Source of the DNA: Isotricha intestinalis
Lineage: Eukaryota > Ciliophora > Litostomatea > Vestibuliferida > Isotrichidae
Assembly: GCA_023807065.1 (NCBI GenBank)
Contig: JAJJLU010003639.1
Coordinates: forward strand, 1-43,048
Direction: 5' to 3'
Length of the DNA stretch: 43,048 nt
Position numbers and translations under genes: made by a program. The notes under the pieces are model-generated. The model made no database searches. It saw nothing but the letters and a program-made list of their open reading frames with translations, and was not told where the DNA came from. How positions within the stretch are numbered: the stretch's first letter is position 1; every line of letters begins with the position of its first letter. Of this stretch, positions 30,362 through 40,483 are shown one piece after another.

Positions 30362-31508
30362 TTTTTTATATAATTAAAAAAAATATAATGATTGAAAAAT
30401 ATATATTAAATAATTTTAATATAATGATAATAGAAAGAATATTAAAAGAGTTAATAAACACAGATACAAAATTTATAAAAAATTTTCCAAATTTATTTCA
30501 TAATCACATTTTTAATTTACTAAGAATTGGAAATAAATTAATTTGAATATTTTATGTTTTGCCTGTGTAATGAATAAAATAATAATTGAACAATTAAATT
30601 AAAAAATAATATTTAAATTTATACTACTTAATCCTCGTAATCAAGGGTAGGTGTTTTTTTTGAACATTTTTAAATTTATAAATTGGGAGGACTCGACTGA
30701 AATATATAATTAAAAATAAAAAAATATTTAATTAATTCACTTATTAAAAAATAAATTAAATTCAACAAACATTTATTTAATATAAACATAAAAAAATTTA
30801 GGATTAATACCACAATTCTTATTACATAATTTAACTTTATTTTACTATAAAAATATTTAATAATTTACAAATATAATTTTATTGTTAATATTATAAAACC
30901 AATATTAAATAATTTTAACGAATAAACATAGCTAATTTTAATTTCTTAAAAAATTGAATGAATTAACTCTAAAAAATTTAATTTGGAGAAATGAAAGAAG
31001 AAATAACTAATCAAAAATTAGCTAACTCATATTTGAAAAAAAAATCAATCATAAAAAAAAATGATAAAAAATCTTCTTTCTTTCATATTGTATAAAACGT
31101 CATAATCTTAGTGAAGTGAGAAATAAAAATGAAAAAACAATAAATAAATCTAAACATTATTTTCATTCTCTTTTTCATTTCACACTTTTGTTATCTTTAA
31201 CAAAATTGATATTAGTTGGTAGATAGTTAAGTCTATACGAGGCTATTCATATTAAAATAATACAAGAAAGAAAACCAAGTATTATTTATTCCTCATTTTT
31301 ATTCTTTGTATTTTCATATTTTCACTATATACCTTCAATGAATCTACTTAATTGATTTATTGCTTTATTGACTTTTTTTTTTATTTTTTTTATTCAAATA
31401 ATTTCTAGAATATAGAAATATTCAATTATCCTTAAATTATTCATTGTTTTCTATCTAATTCAATTATTCAGTGATTAATTAACATCTTCTTTCTTAAATT
31501 CTTTTCAT

Positions 31509-31757
31509 TCATAAACCATAGTTAAATTTATTATATAATATACATTTATTAAATGCATCTTCTCTAAAATATCCTCTATGACATGTAAATTTAAGTAAAA
31601 GAAAATCATTATCTATATATTAATTATATATTCGTTTTATACTATTTCAATAAGCACAAGGTGATATATTATTACTATCTAATACTTCTTTTTTTATTTC
31701 ATCATACATTGTTGGTTTTTCATTTATTTTTCTTTGAATTACAATAATTTCTAACTA
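31509..31757 (-). pseudogene. Relic of a Cys-rich membrane or secreted protein gene
   Basis: Read on the minus strand, one frame gives protein-like segments broken by stops. MYDEIKKEVLDSNNISPCAY, a TGA, a short stretch with a TAA, then YIDNDFLLLKFTCHRGYF and REDAFNKC follow before a TGA at 31509-31511. The CxxGYF...FNKC end resembles the CFEGYYYDNFNKVC patch of the neighbouring S41-like protein, so it may be a more decayed family member, but the upstream part does not match. It could also be an unrelated dead gene. The evidence is codon-like texture and this Cys pattern only. Confidence 0.35.
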
Positions 31758-32517
31758 AATATCTAAATCTCTTAAAATCTACTTAAATCATTTCTTGTAA
31801 TATTTAAAATTAAGTTATTAAATAATTTTTAATAATAGTAAACACTTATTTTTTTGATAATAATTTAATAAAAATGAAAAAATAATTGGTTTTTTAGTTG
31901 GATTAATATTAAAAGTAGATTTAATATTGAAGAATATTCTTTTGTTTCAGTTGAACAAATTTTTACATTTTAATTTTTAATATACTTAGAAAAGAAATTG
32001 AAAATAATAAAAATATAGAACAAACACATTATTGAAATTAACAATGGTTTTAAATTGATTAGAAAAAATTTTATAATAACTTTTTTTTTTTTTATTATTT
32101 ATCTTGAAATAATAAAAATTAAAAATTAGATTCATTTATATCATAATAACAATGATGAAAAATATTTTATAAAATATTTTATGAATGAATCTCTATTAAT
32201 CTAAATTCTACTGTTCTACTTCTAGTTATATAAATATCTAACTATTATTTTCTTTAAAATTTATTTCATTAAATTTTATTATAAAATTTATATGTATTTA
32301 AATATTATGTTTGTCGGATAGTAACCAACTTCCTTTTTTTTATTGTGTTGAATTTTACGCATTGATTTATCATTTTTGACATCTGATTTCTTAAATTTGA
32401 TTTATCTTTGTTTGGATTACCAAAAAAAAATTTAATATACAAAGAAATTATTTTTTTAAATTCTAAATCATATTGAGTAAATCATTTCCAATCCTTTAAA
32501 GTATTATTTAATACATT

Positions 32518-32815
32518 CACCATCCCAAACATATCATAAATTAAAGTTAATGAAATAAAAACAAAATAGATAAAATAATTGGAAAGGAAAAAACTCCATT
32601 TCCTTTTTTTAGACATTTACAAACTTTAATTTTTTTATCATAATATAACCTTCAAAATATAGTAATATTCTCATAGATTAAAGCATTTTTACCCAAATAA
32701 AACGTCCTTTTGAATAATTGGTTGTTCATTTATATTTTAATAAATTCTTTGTGTTTCGGTGTCGGTGTGAATCTTATTTTAATTGTATATTTCAAAAATA
32801 CTTCTCTTTTTTCTT
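32518..32815 (-). pseudogene. Decayed 3' end of a third S41-like paralogue
   Basis: The plus strand here aligns by eye, in order and with small gaps, to 28341-28715, the C-terminal coding part of the neighbouring S41-like gene. Shared strings include CAAACATATC, AAACTCCAT, TTTACAAACTTTA, ATCATAATA, ACCTTCAAA/CCCTTCAAA and CCTTTTGAATAATT. Minus-strand translation gives YYDKKIKVCKCLKKGNGVFS followed by FPIILSILF. This matches YYYDNFNKVCKRDLC...KDGVFIFLIILSI of the intact gene (Cys-rich patch plus transmembrane start), but with stops and frame changes. No upstream catalytic part is recognisable in place. It is the same strand as the two intact copies, so the family was a tandem array of at least three. 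Confidence 0.7.
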
Positions 32816-32883
32816 ATTATATTTTGACTTAACTTTTTTAAACGAAATAAAGATAAATACAAAATTTCAAAAAAAATATTATA

Positions 32884-33546
32884 ATGTCAAATAAAGAAAT
32901 TATATCATCAGAAGAAACAAAATCATCAAAAGAAAATATAAATGAATTAAATGATGAAGATAAAAAAAAAAAATTAGCAAAGGAAAAAAATACAAACAAT
33001 AAAGTTAAAAAGAAATCAAAAAAAGAAAAAAATAATGAAGATTCTTCTTCTGGAAGTGATTCAGATTCAGATTCAGATAATCCAAAAAAAAAGAAAAAAA
33101 CAGAAAAAAAAACTAAAAAGAAAAAAAAAGATGATCAAAAACAACCTGAAAAGCAAGAAATCTCATTAGTACCAAACATTTTTATAGAAGAACGAAATAT
33201 CCAATCAAAAAATTCAAAAGGTTTTTTAAAAGATAATCAAAAATCAGAAAAAAGAATTTCAACTGAAAGATTTATTTTAGAAGTAGAACAAAAAATTTTA
33301 GATGAAATTGATATTTTAGAAGAAAATAAAAAAAAATTAAAAGAATCAGAAGATTTTTTCAATAATCTTGGATATGTATTAACAGATAAATCATGTGAAA
33401 GAATGGCAATGCTTATTCATTATATTTTAAGTGGAATTCCTGTCTTATTAGAAGGCCCGACAGGAACATCAAAAACAAGAACAACATTAATTGCATGTGA
33501 ATATATATCTAAAATAATAAAAAAAGATTCAAAAGATGACCAATAA
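32884..33546 (+). CDS. Giant midasin/dynein-like AAA+ protein, segment 1 (N-terminus, Walker A of module 1)
   Basis: Starts at ATG 32884. Residues 1-95 are charged and disordered: Lys/Glu stretches with an acidic-serine block (SSSGSDSDSDSD, about 56-67) followed by KKKKK-type basic runs, which look like a CK2-type acidic patch and nuclear targeting signal. A helical segment (about 120-165) leads into AAA+ module 1: LTDKSCERMAMLIHYILSG, then EGPTGTSKT (33451-33477), an intact Walker A. The frame ends at TAA 33544-33546, but the module obviously continues in the frame opened at 33521. Both frames overlap at 33521-33543, which includes part of a run of seven A (33519-33525). Dropping one A gives the uninterrupted KIIKKIQKMTNNSLLRFNLS. 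Confidence 0.8.
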   Translation: MSNKEIISSEETKSSKENINELNDEDKKKKLAKEKNTNNKVKKKSKKEKNNEDSSSGSDSDSDSDNPKKKKKTEKKTKKKKKDDQKQPEKQEISLVPNIFIEERNIQSKNSKGFLKDNQKSEKRISTERFILEVEQKILDEIDILEENKKKLKESEDFFNNLGYVLTDKSCERMAMLIHYILSGIPVLLEGPTGTSKTRTTLIACEYISKIIKKDSKDDQ

Positions 33547-36500
33547 TTCATTATTAAGATTTAATTTAAGTGCTGAAACTAAAATTGATGATTTATTAGT
33601 TAAATTTACAGGAGATAATGAATCAGCTTCAGGACTTAAAGTTGAAGAAGGACAATTTTTTAAAGCCTTTACAAAAGGATATAAAATACTTTTAGATGAA
33701 ATAAATTTAGCTCCTAGAGAAGTTTTAGAATGTATTCAACAAGCACTTGATAGTAAAATATTAAGTGTTGAATCATCTGGAAAAATATTAAAAAAATATG
33801 AAATGCATAAAAATTTCGGAATAATAGCAACTCAAAATCCTAATAAAGGAGCTTTTGCTAATAAAAGACAAGAATTAGGAATTGGATTTCTTTCAAGATT
33901 TCAAAAAATAAATTTCCCTAATTTTACAAAAGAAGAATTAATTGATATTGCAAAAGGACTTGCTAAACAAAATAATTATGAAGGAAATGATGATATTTTA
34001 ACTGATATTGTTAGATTTCATATGGATTGGCAAGAAGAAAGTAACCTTGTTGATGATGTTCAATGTTTCACTATAAGAGAAATTGAAGGAGTGATAAGAG
34101 CACTTGCAGAAAAAAAAAATTTATATGATACTATTATGACTGTTTATGGAGCAAGATATCCTAAAAAAATTAAAGAAAAATTAAAACTTAAATTAAAAGA
34201 ATATGATACCTTAAAAAATTGTAATCCTTCTTCTTTATCTTTACCTAAAGAATTTCCTCATTGTTTTCCAAATAATAATTTATGTGAAACAGTTTCTTCT
34301 GTTTTATTTTCTTTAAACAATGAAAGACATGCAATTATTGTTGGAGAAGATGAAAGTGGAATTACTCAAGTTGCTAAATGGTGTGCTAAATGTTTTAATG
34401 ATATGAAAAAAAAAAATGAAGAAAAAAATAAGGAAAATGAAGAAGAAGAAAATAAAGAAGAAGAAGAAGAAGAAGAAGAAAAAGAAGAAGAAAAGATAAA
34501 AAATTATTTTTGTTTATGCACAAAGAATTTACAATGTTCTGACTTAATTGGCCAAACTGAACCATGTCCAAAAAGTGATAATCCTGAAAATAATGAAATT
34601 TTAAAATTCAAAGAAGGTTTTCTTGTCACTGCAATTGAAGAAGGTAAAACTGTTGTTCTTGATTGTATTAATGAAGCAAATGCAACTGTAGGAGAAAGAT
34701 TAAATGGATTACTAGATAAAAAAAATAACGAGGAAGAAGAATATTTTGATCTTCCTGAAAATACAGAAAAACTTAAAATTCCAATTCATAAAAACTTTAG
34801 AATGATATGTACTTGTAATATAAATAATATTAAAGATATGTCTCCTGCTTTTGTAAATAGATTTGATGTTATTGTTTTAGAAAATCAATTAGAGAATTTA
34901 AGTGATGAACAATATAAAGATTTAATATCAAATATGTTTATTTCTTTTTCAAGAATTCCTCAAATAAAAAGAAAAGAAAAAAGTAATATTAATCAAGATT
35001 TAGGAATTGAAATTAGTGAAAGTGAAGAATCCGAAGATGAAGAAAATGAAATTAATGAAATAGAAAATAAAGATGAAATTATTAAAAAAGAAAAAGAATT
35101 TTTAAAAGATGAAAATGAAATGATAGAAAAAATAATAAAAAAAATAAAAATTTTAAATGAAGAGAAATTGAATGAAAAAAATGAATCACAACAATATTCT
35201 CATCTTAGAACAATTTCATCATTAAGTAGATTTTGTTATGGAATTCAGAAATTAAGAGAAATTTTTAAAAAAAGAGTGAATGAAATAGAAATAAGTGATG
35301 AAGATATAATAAACACAATTTTTGAAATGTTATTTAGAGATAATACAGAAAAAATAGAAATAAGTGAAAATATAAAAAAAGTTTTATTAGAAGAATTAAT
35401 TGAACAAAATAAAAAAAACTTAGAAGGAAAAGACAACGAAAAATATTTTTTTGAGAATTCAGAAAGTTTAAAACAATTTGTTTTAATAGTATATATTTCT
35501 TCAATGATTAATTTATATTTATGTGTGGTAAGTCCTCCAGGTTCAGGAAAAACAACAGCAGCTCGTGCAATATCAGAAATAAGAGCAAACATTTTAAAAC
35601 AAAAAATACCTTTTTATATTCATACTCATCATTCAAGTACAAAACCTAACGATTATTATGGAACAACAACAATAAGTGATTCAAATATAATTTTCAAAGA
35701 TGGTAGTCTAACTTTAGCAATTAAAGAAGGCAGTGTCTATATTGCCGATGAATTTAATATTTCTTCTGAATCAAATATGAAAGCAGTTACTCCTGTTTTA
35801 GAGCAATGTTTTAATCAAGATTTAATTATTCCTGGAATTGAAGGTTCTGTTTCAATTAATCCTAATTTCTTTTTTATTATTTGCCAAAATGATGTTGGAA
35901 CTTTTGGAAGAAATGAATTACCTGATAAAATAAAAGTAAAATTAAGAAAAATTATATATCCAGAACAAACAAAAGAAGAAATTGAATCTATATGCACTTC
36001 TTTAAATGAATCTTTTTATCCAAAAGAACAAAAGAATAGATTATCTGATGTTGAAGCAAGATTTTGTGGTGATTTTATGATTAAAATTAATCAAGAAAAT
36101 TTAACTTCTCAATCTTGGTCTTTAAGAGATATTAGTAAAATATTTGCAAGAATTCAGAATCAAAAAAAATTCCCTGATGATTATAAAAATATAGAAACAG
36201 CGATAAATCTTCTATTTTATGCATTATCATCAACATCTAAAGAACAAATGAATAAAGAAAACGTTGAAAAAATAATCCAATTATTGAAAGAAATATTTAT
36301 GGAAAGAGTTAATGAAGATGATTTGATGAAATTAATATATGAAGAAGCAGAATTATTCAATGAACTTGATCCAAAAAATAAAATTAGAAAATATTATATT
36401 CGAAAGTATAATTCTTTTATATATTTTGATAAAATAGATGAAGGTTCAAAAAGAAATGAAAATGATAAAAAAATAAAAAGAAGAACTTTAGAAAAATATT

Positions 36501-39500
36501 CAAAACTTCCTAATTTTTTGGAAGCATTATTTAAAATGAAAATTTCAAATTATGATGAACCACTATTACTCTCTGGACCTACTTGTTATAAAACTTTTGC
36601 AGCAAAATTAATATTAAAAAATTCTGATGTAGTTTCTTTAAATCAAGAATCAACTATTCCACAATTATTGGGGGCTTCATTTTTTTATCCACCATTAGAA
36701 GATAAAAAATTTTGTTTAAGATTAATTTATGAAATTTTAGAAATTAATAATATTGATATTGAATTAAATAAAGTAGATAATTGGGAACAATATAAAGATG
36801 AAATAATAGAAAATATTAAACAAAATATGCCAAATAATGATTCTCCTTTTTACAAAGTATTAACTAATTTAAAAGAAAAATTAATTTCAAATGAGAAAGT
36901 AAATGAAAAAAGTTTAATAAATATGCAAATAGAATTTAAACCAGGATTAATACTTTCTGCAATTTTAAATAAAAAATCATTGATTTTAAAAGATATGCCT
37001 CAAGTAAAAACAATAGTATTAGAAAGATTTAATGAATTATTTTCTGGTAAACATAATTTAACTTTAGTGGAAGATATTCCAGGAACTTTAACCACAAAAG
37101 AAAATAAAGAATTAAGAAATTTTAATGATAATTTTAGAGTGATTGCTACATGTAAACCAGGAGATGAGTTAAAATTATCTGAAGCGCTTCTATCACGTTT
37201 TACTGTTATTGCATGTGAACCTTATTCTGAAAAAGAAGAAGAAGTTGTATTAGAAAGTTCTGTTGTTCAAGATGAAGATATTATTAAAATCAAACTACTT
37301 GCTGATGATTTTAATTTAAGTGAATCATTAAATTGTTTAAGAATTAGTAAAAGTTTAGATAAAATAAATGAAAATGAACATGATAAAAATTTAAATATTG
37401 CTTTATATATTTTAAAAAAAGGATTAATTGAAAAAAGAGAAAATAAAATTGAAAATTTAAAAAAATCATTAGATTTAAATATTCCAGATTATGAAGAAGG
37501 AATATGTCCTTTTGAAAACCCAGAAATAACTAAAAAAGAAGGAATTCAATATTTAACTTCAAAAACATTTAAATTGAACATGTTATCTCATCAAGATAAA
37601 ATAGGACTATATAATAAAAAAATATTTTTCACCAAAAAATTTTCTGAAATTTGTGATGTCTTACATTTTGGATTATGTTTAAGAATTCCTGTAATTTTGG
37701 AAGGTGAGGCAGGACAAGGAAAACAAACTGCAATTCATTATTTAACAGACAAACTTGGATTAGAAATTATTAATATTGTTATTTCCAAATCTACAAAAGT
37801 AGATGACTTATTACTTAAAGTAATTATTGAAAAATCAAAGACAGGAGATATATTAGTTAAAAATCAAGAAACAGAATTATATAAATCAATTCAATGTAAA
37901 GATGAATATCCAAAAAAACTTATTCTTTTCCAAGGAATTAATAATGCTTCACCTGCTGTTCTTGATATATTAAGTTCTATTTTTACACCAGGGGCTAAAA
38001 TTCTACTTTCTAATGGTTCTACTTTAGATAAAGGAAATATGAATATAATAGGAGTGTTTAATAAAGGAAGAGATAATATTAATAAAGATAAAATTCCTGC
38101 AGGAATACTGTCTAATTGTATTTATCATATAGTAGATAATCCTTCTAAAGATGATATTTCAAATATAATAACAAATTTATTTGTAAGAATGAATTTTGGA
38201 AATGAAGAAAATAAAAAATATACTAGGAGTTATTTGGTAGATAATGGATTAATAAAGGAAGAAAATGTTGATAATAAATTACAAGATAATTCATATTTTG
38301 AAGAAGAATTCTTAAACGCAAAAAAATTTGAAGCTGACGATTTCACTGAAAAATATTTAAAAGCCAAAGCTTTTTCAGAAAATACTTCAAATGAGCCACC
38401 TTTTACTTTAAATGATATAAAAAAATATATTGATTTTAGAGAATCAGTACCTCAAATAAATCATTTTGTAATAATGTTATTTATATTTGGATATCATTTT
38501 TCACAAGAAGAAAATATTCAAATGATCACAAATGAATTAAATTTATTGAAAAATTTGGAATTTCTACCTATTATAGATTATGATGAAGATAGAAAACATT
38601 TATTCTTAAAATTAGAAAAAGAAGCTAAAGAGTCAATCCGTATTAGAGTAAATGATCCATCACTAATTAATATAAATAAATGTAAAAAATTATTTAATAC
38701 TTTGACAAAATCTCAAAAGCATTGTTTTATTTTTCTCATATGTTGTATGATTTCAAAGAAAACTCCTATAATTCAAGGTGCCACTGCTTCAGGAAAATCT
38801 TACCTTATAAATGTATTTGCAACTTTATTAGGACAAGAAACTCACTTATATCAAATGAATTCTAATACCGGAATGTCAATTTTAACAGGTCAAGAAGTTA
38901 TAAAAGCACATTTCGATGAAAATGAACTTCAGGAAATATCCGATGCTTATGATAATGTTAAAGAAGAAATTAAATATAAAAAATCATTTAATGAAATGAA
39001 TTTAAAAGATTATAAAAAGATAATCTCAAAAATTGATAAAAAATTAAAAAAAGAAAAATTTGATGAAACAACAAACCAAAAATTAAAAAACGCAAGAAGG
39101 AAAATTCTTGTTATTACTTCTCCTCCAAGCAGATTTATTCATATAGATTCAGTTTTCATTGATTCAATAATAAAAGGAAAAGGACAATGGGTAATTTTAG
39201 ATGGTATTGAGATGGCACCTTCTCAAATTCCAGAAAAAATTACTTCTTTATGTGGGGAAAATCCAGAATTAAGTATTTTTGAATCAGGAAAAGGGATTTA
39301 CATAACTCCAAAAGATATAAAAGAAAATTTTCAACTTTTTATCATTTATAATCCTTTTAATAAAGGTTCAAAAATTCTTGAACCTATATTATTTAATAAA
39401 TGTGCTTCATTTACTTTACCATCAATAGATAATTCTCTAACTGATTCTGCAACAACTATATATAATTCATTTGAAATATCTAATAATGCTGATAAAAATG

Positions 39501-40483
39501 TTTGGAATATTTTAAGTTCAAAGTTAGCTAATTCTCATATTTGTTCTACTAAAATAAGTGAAACTCATATTGAACAAATGGCAGGAGGTATAAAATTTAC
39601 TCCAAGAAATTTAGCTTTTATAACAACTGATAGAAATACAAATAAATTCGATGATTCAAATGTTGAACAAACAGTAAAATGGATATTATCAGTATTATCA
39701 TTTTATTATTTCAATTCATTTATTGAAAATATAAATATAAAAGAAAATGATAATATATATACCAAAAAAACATTTAAAAGAGATGTTTTTGAAGCTTTCA
39801 GAAAAAAACAAAATTTAATTACAACAGCAAATGAAATAAGTGAAGAAGAAAAATTTCCAGAAATTGTAAATATATTAACAAAAATACAAGTTGAATCAAT
39901 GAATAATCATTCATCATATAATTTTAAATTTGGAAATTTTGTAAAAGCCTGTCTAAATGTACCCATTGAAAAATCAAATTTAGAATATATTAATATTCAA
40001 ATAGAAGATACTATCAATTTATTAAATAATTCAAAATTATCTAAAGAATCTCTTTATTCATTTTATCAAATAATATATATCAAAAAATTTTATGATGAAT
40101 TATTAGAAAATATTGATTCTATCACAGCTGAAAACAAAGGATATAATTTAAATTCTAATGAATTATTAAGAATTCATCGATTAAAACCAATTTTATTAAA
40201 ATTTAGATTATTAGAAGGTCTAACTTCAAAAGGGGAATTTAATTTTGGTTATAATATCGATCCAATTTTACATATGTCAGAATTAACACAATTATTAATC
40301 AAACTTAATGCTTTAATTATTAAAAAAGATAAAAGTGCTTTGAAAGAATTTGTTTCTTATTGTTTTGAAAAACACCAAATGTTAAATGTGGTTGAAACAG
40401 TTTTTCCTTATAATATTTTTAAAGAAGAATTCAAAAACAATGATTTTGAAGTTTTGTTTTTATTATATAAAAATGATGATTGA
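33521..40483 (+). CDS. Giant midasin/dynein-like AAA+ protein, segment 2 (rest of module 1 to module 6)
   Basis: This frame continues the gene at 32884; the ATG at 33536 is internal. It completes module 1 (LLDEINLAPREVLE, Walker B about 33688-33705; ATQNPNKG sensor) and carries five more modules. Module 2: GEDESGIT with no Walker Lys, VVLDCIN, and an acidic Glu-rich insert at 34403-34500. Module 3: PPGSGKTT at 35535-35558 and VYIADEFN near 35735-35760, both intact. Module 4: GPTCYKT, with LILKDMP lacking the DE pair. Module 5: GEAGQGKQT, LILFQGIN. Module 6: GATASGKS near 38780, VILDGIE near 39195. Six dynein-related (AAA_5-type) modules in one chain occur in midasin, dynein and RNF213; the sequence is closest in style to midasin, but this is not midasin. 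The function is unknown, plausibly a remodelling ring ATPase. After module 6 comes a helical region to the TGA at 40481-40483. Confidence 0.85.
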   Translation, partial: KKIQKMTNNSLLRFNLSAETKIDDLLVKFTGDNESASGLKVEEGQFFKAFTKGYKILLDEINLAPREVLECIQQALDSKILSVESSGKILKKYEMHKNFGIIATQNPNKGAFANKRQELGIGFLSRFQKINFPNFTKEELIDIAKGLAKQNNYEGNDDILTDIVRFHMDWQEESNLVDDVQCFTIREIEGVIRALAEKKNLYDTIMTVYGARYPKKIKEKLKLKLKEYDTLKNCNPSSLSLPKEFPHCFPNNNLCETVSSVLFSLNNERHAIIVGEDESGITQVAKWCAKCFNDMKKKNEEKNKENEEEENKEEEEEEEEKEEEKIKNYFCLCTKNLQCSDLIGQTEPCPKSDNPENNEILKFKEGFLVTAIEEGKTVVLDCINEANATVGERLNGLLDKKNNEEEEYFDLPENTEKLKIPIHKNFRMICTCNINNIKDMSPAFVNRFDVIVLENQLENLSDEQYKDLISNMFISFSRIPQIKRKEKSNINQDLGIEISESEESEDEENEINEIENKDEIIKKEKEFLKDENEMIEKIIKKIKILNEEKLNEKNESQQYSHLRTISSLSRFCYGIQKLREIFKKRVNEIEISDEDIINTIFEMLFRDNTEKIEISENIKKVLLEELIEQNKKNLEGKDNEKYFFENSESLKQFVLIVYISSMINLYLCVVSPPGSGKTTAARAISEIRANILKQKIPFYIHTHHSSTKPNDYYGTTTISDSNIIFKDGSLTLAIKEGSVYIADEFNISSESNMKAVTPVLEQCFNQDLIIPGIEGSVSINPNFFFIICQNDVGTFGRNELPDKIKVKLRKIIYPEQTKEEIESICTSLNESFYPKEQKNRLSDVEARFCGDFMIKINQENLTSQSWSLRDISKIFARIQNQKKFPDDYKNIETAINLLFYALSSTSKEQMNKENVEKIIQLLKEIFMERVNEDDLMKLIYEEAELFNELDPKNKIRKYYIRKYNSFIYFDKIDEGSKRNENDKKIKRRTLEKYSKLPNFLEALFKMKISNYDEPLLLSGPTCYKTFAAKLILKNSDVVSLNQESTIPQLLGASFFYPPLEDKKFCLRLIYEILEINNIDIELNKVDNWEQYKDEIIENIKQNMPNNDSPFYKVLTNLKEKLISNEKVNEKSLINMQIEFKPGLILSAILNKKSLILKDMPQVKTIVLERFNELFSGKHNLTLVEDIPGTLTTKENKELRNFNDNFRVIATCKPGDELKLSEALLSRFTVIACEPYSEKEEEVVLESSVVQDEDIIKIKLLADDFNLSESLNCLRISKSLDKINENEHDKNLNIALYILKKGLIEKRENKIENLKKSLDLNIPDYEEGICPFENPEITKKEGIQYLTSKTFKLNMLSHQDKIGLYNKKIFFTKKFSEICDVLHFGLCLRIPVILEGEAGQGKQTAIHYLTDKLGLEIINIVISKSTKVDDLLLKVIIEKSKTGDILVKNQETELYKSIQCKDEYPKKLILFQGINNASPAVLDILSSIFTPGAKILLSNGSTLDKGNMNIIGVFNKGRDNINKDKIPAGILSNCIYHIVDNPSKDDISNIITNLFVRMNFGNEENKKYTRSYLVDNGLIKEENVDNKLQDNSYFEEEFLNAKKFEADDFTEKYLKAKAFSENTSNEPPFTLNDIKKYIDFRESVPQINHFVIMLFIFGYHFSQEENIQMITNELNLLKNLEFLPIIDYDEDRKHLFLKLEKEAKESIRIRVNDPSLININKCKKLFNTLTKSQKHCFIFLICCMISKKTPIIQGATASGKSYLINVFATLLGQETHLYQMNSNTGMSILTGQEVIKAHFDENELQEISDAYDNVKEEIKYKKSFNEMNLKDYKKIISKIDKKLKKEKFDETTNQKLKNARRKILVITSPPSRFIHIDSVFIDSIIKGKGQWVILDGIEMAPSQIPEKITSLCGENPELSIFESGKGIYITPKDIKENFQLFIIYNPFNKGSKILEPILFNKCASFTLPSIDNSLTDSATTIYNSFEISNNADKNVWNILSSKLANSHICSTKISETHIEQMAGGIKFTPRNLAFITTDRNTNKFDDSNVEQTVKWILSVLSFYYFNSFIENINIKENDNIYTKKTFKRDVFEAFRKKQNLITTANEISEEEKFPEIVNILTKIQVESMNNHSSYNFKFGNFVKACLNVPIEKSNLEYINIQIEDTINLLNNSKLSKESLYSFYQIIYIKKFYDELLENIDSITAENKGYNLNSNELLRIHRLKPILLKFRLLEGLTSKGEFNFGYNIDPILHMSELTQLLIKLNALIIKKDKSALKEFVSYCFEKHQMLNVVETVFPYNIFKEEFKNNDFEVLFLLYKNDD

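Larger units (their letters stand above)
30362..32883. other. 2,522-base region without an intact gene, holding coding relics
   Basis: It lies between the divergent starts of the second S41-like gene (minus) and the giant AAA+ gene (plus). It is visibly less uniformly A/T than other spacers. G/C-richer islands occur near 30628-30700 and 31213-31250, and two stop-ridden minus-strand relics at 31509-31757 and 32518-32815 (listed separately). A fully A/T 22-base palindrome lies near 32160-32181. A GGATTACCA shared with the GNP-coding part of the 28292 gene occurs near 32415-32425. The region looks like a graveyard of former family members rather than a plain promoter. Confidence 0.5.

Noticed and set aside
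31201..31275. tRNA-like string TTAGTTGGTAGATAGTTAAG
   Set aside because: It resembles a D-arm, but no T-arm (GTTC-type loop) or pairing acceptor stem follows.
32405..32430. GNP-like peptide (minus strand, shared GGATTACCA) as part of the 32518-32815 relic
   Set aside because: It lies on the wrong side of the relic for the gene order, so it would need a further copy or a rearrangement. A nine-base match is not enough.
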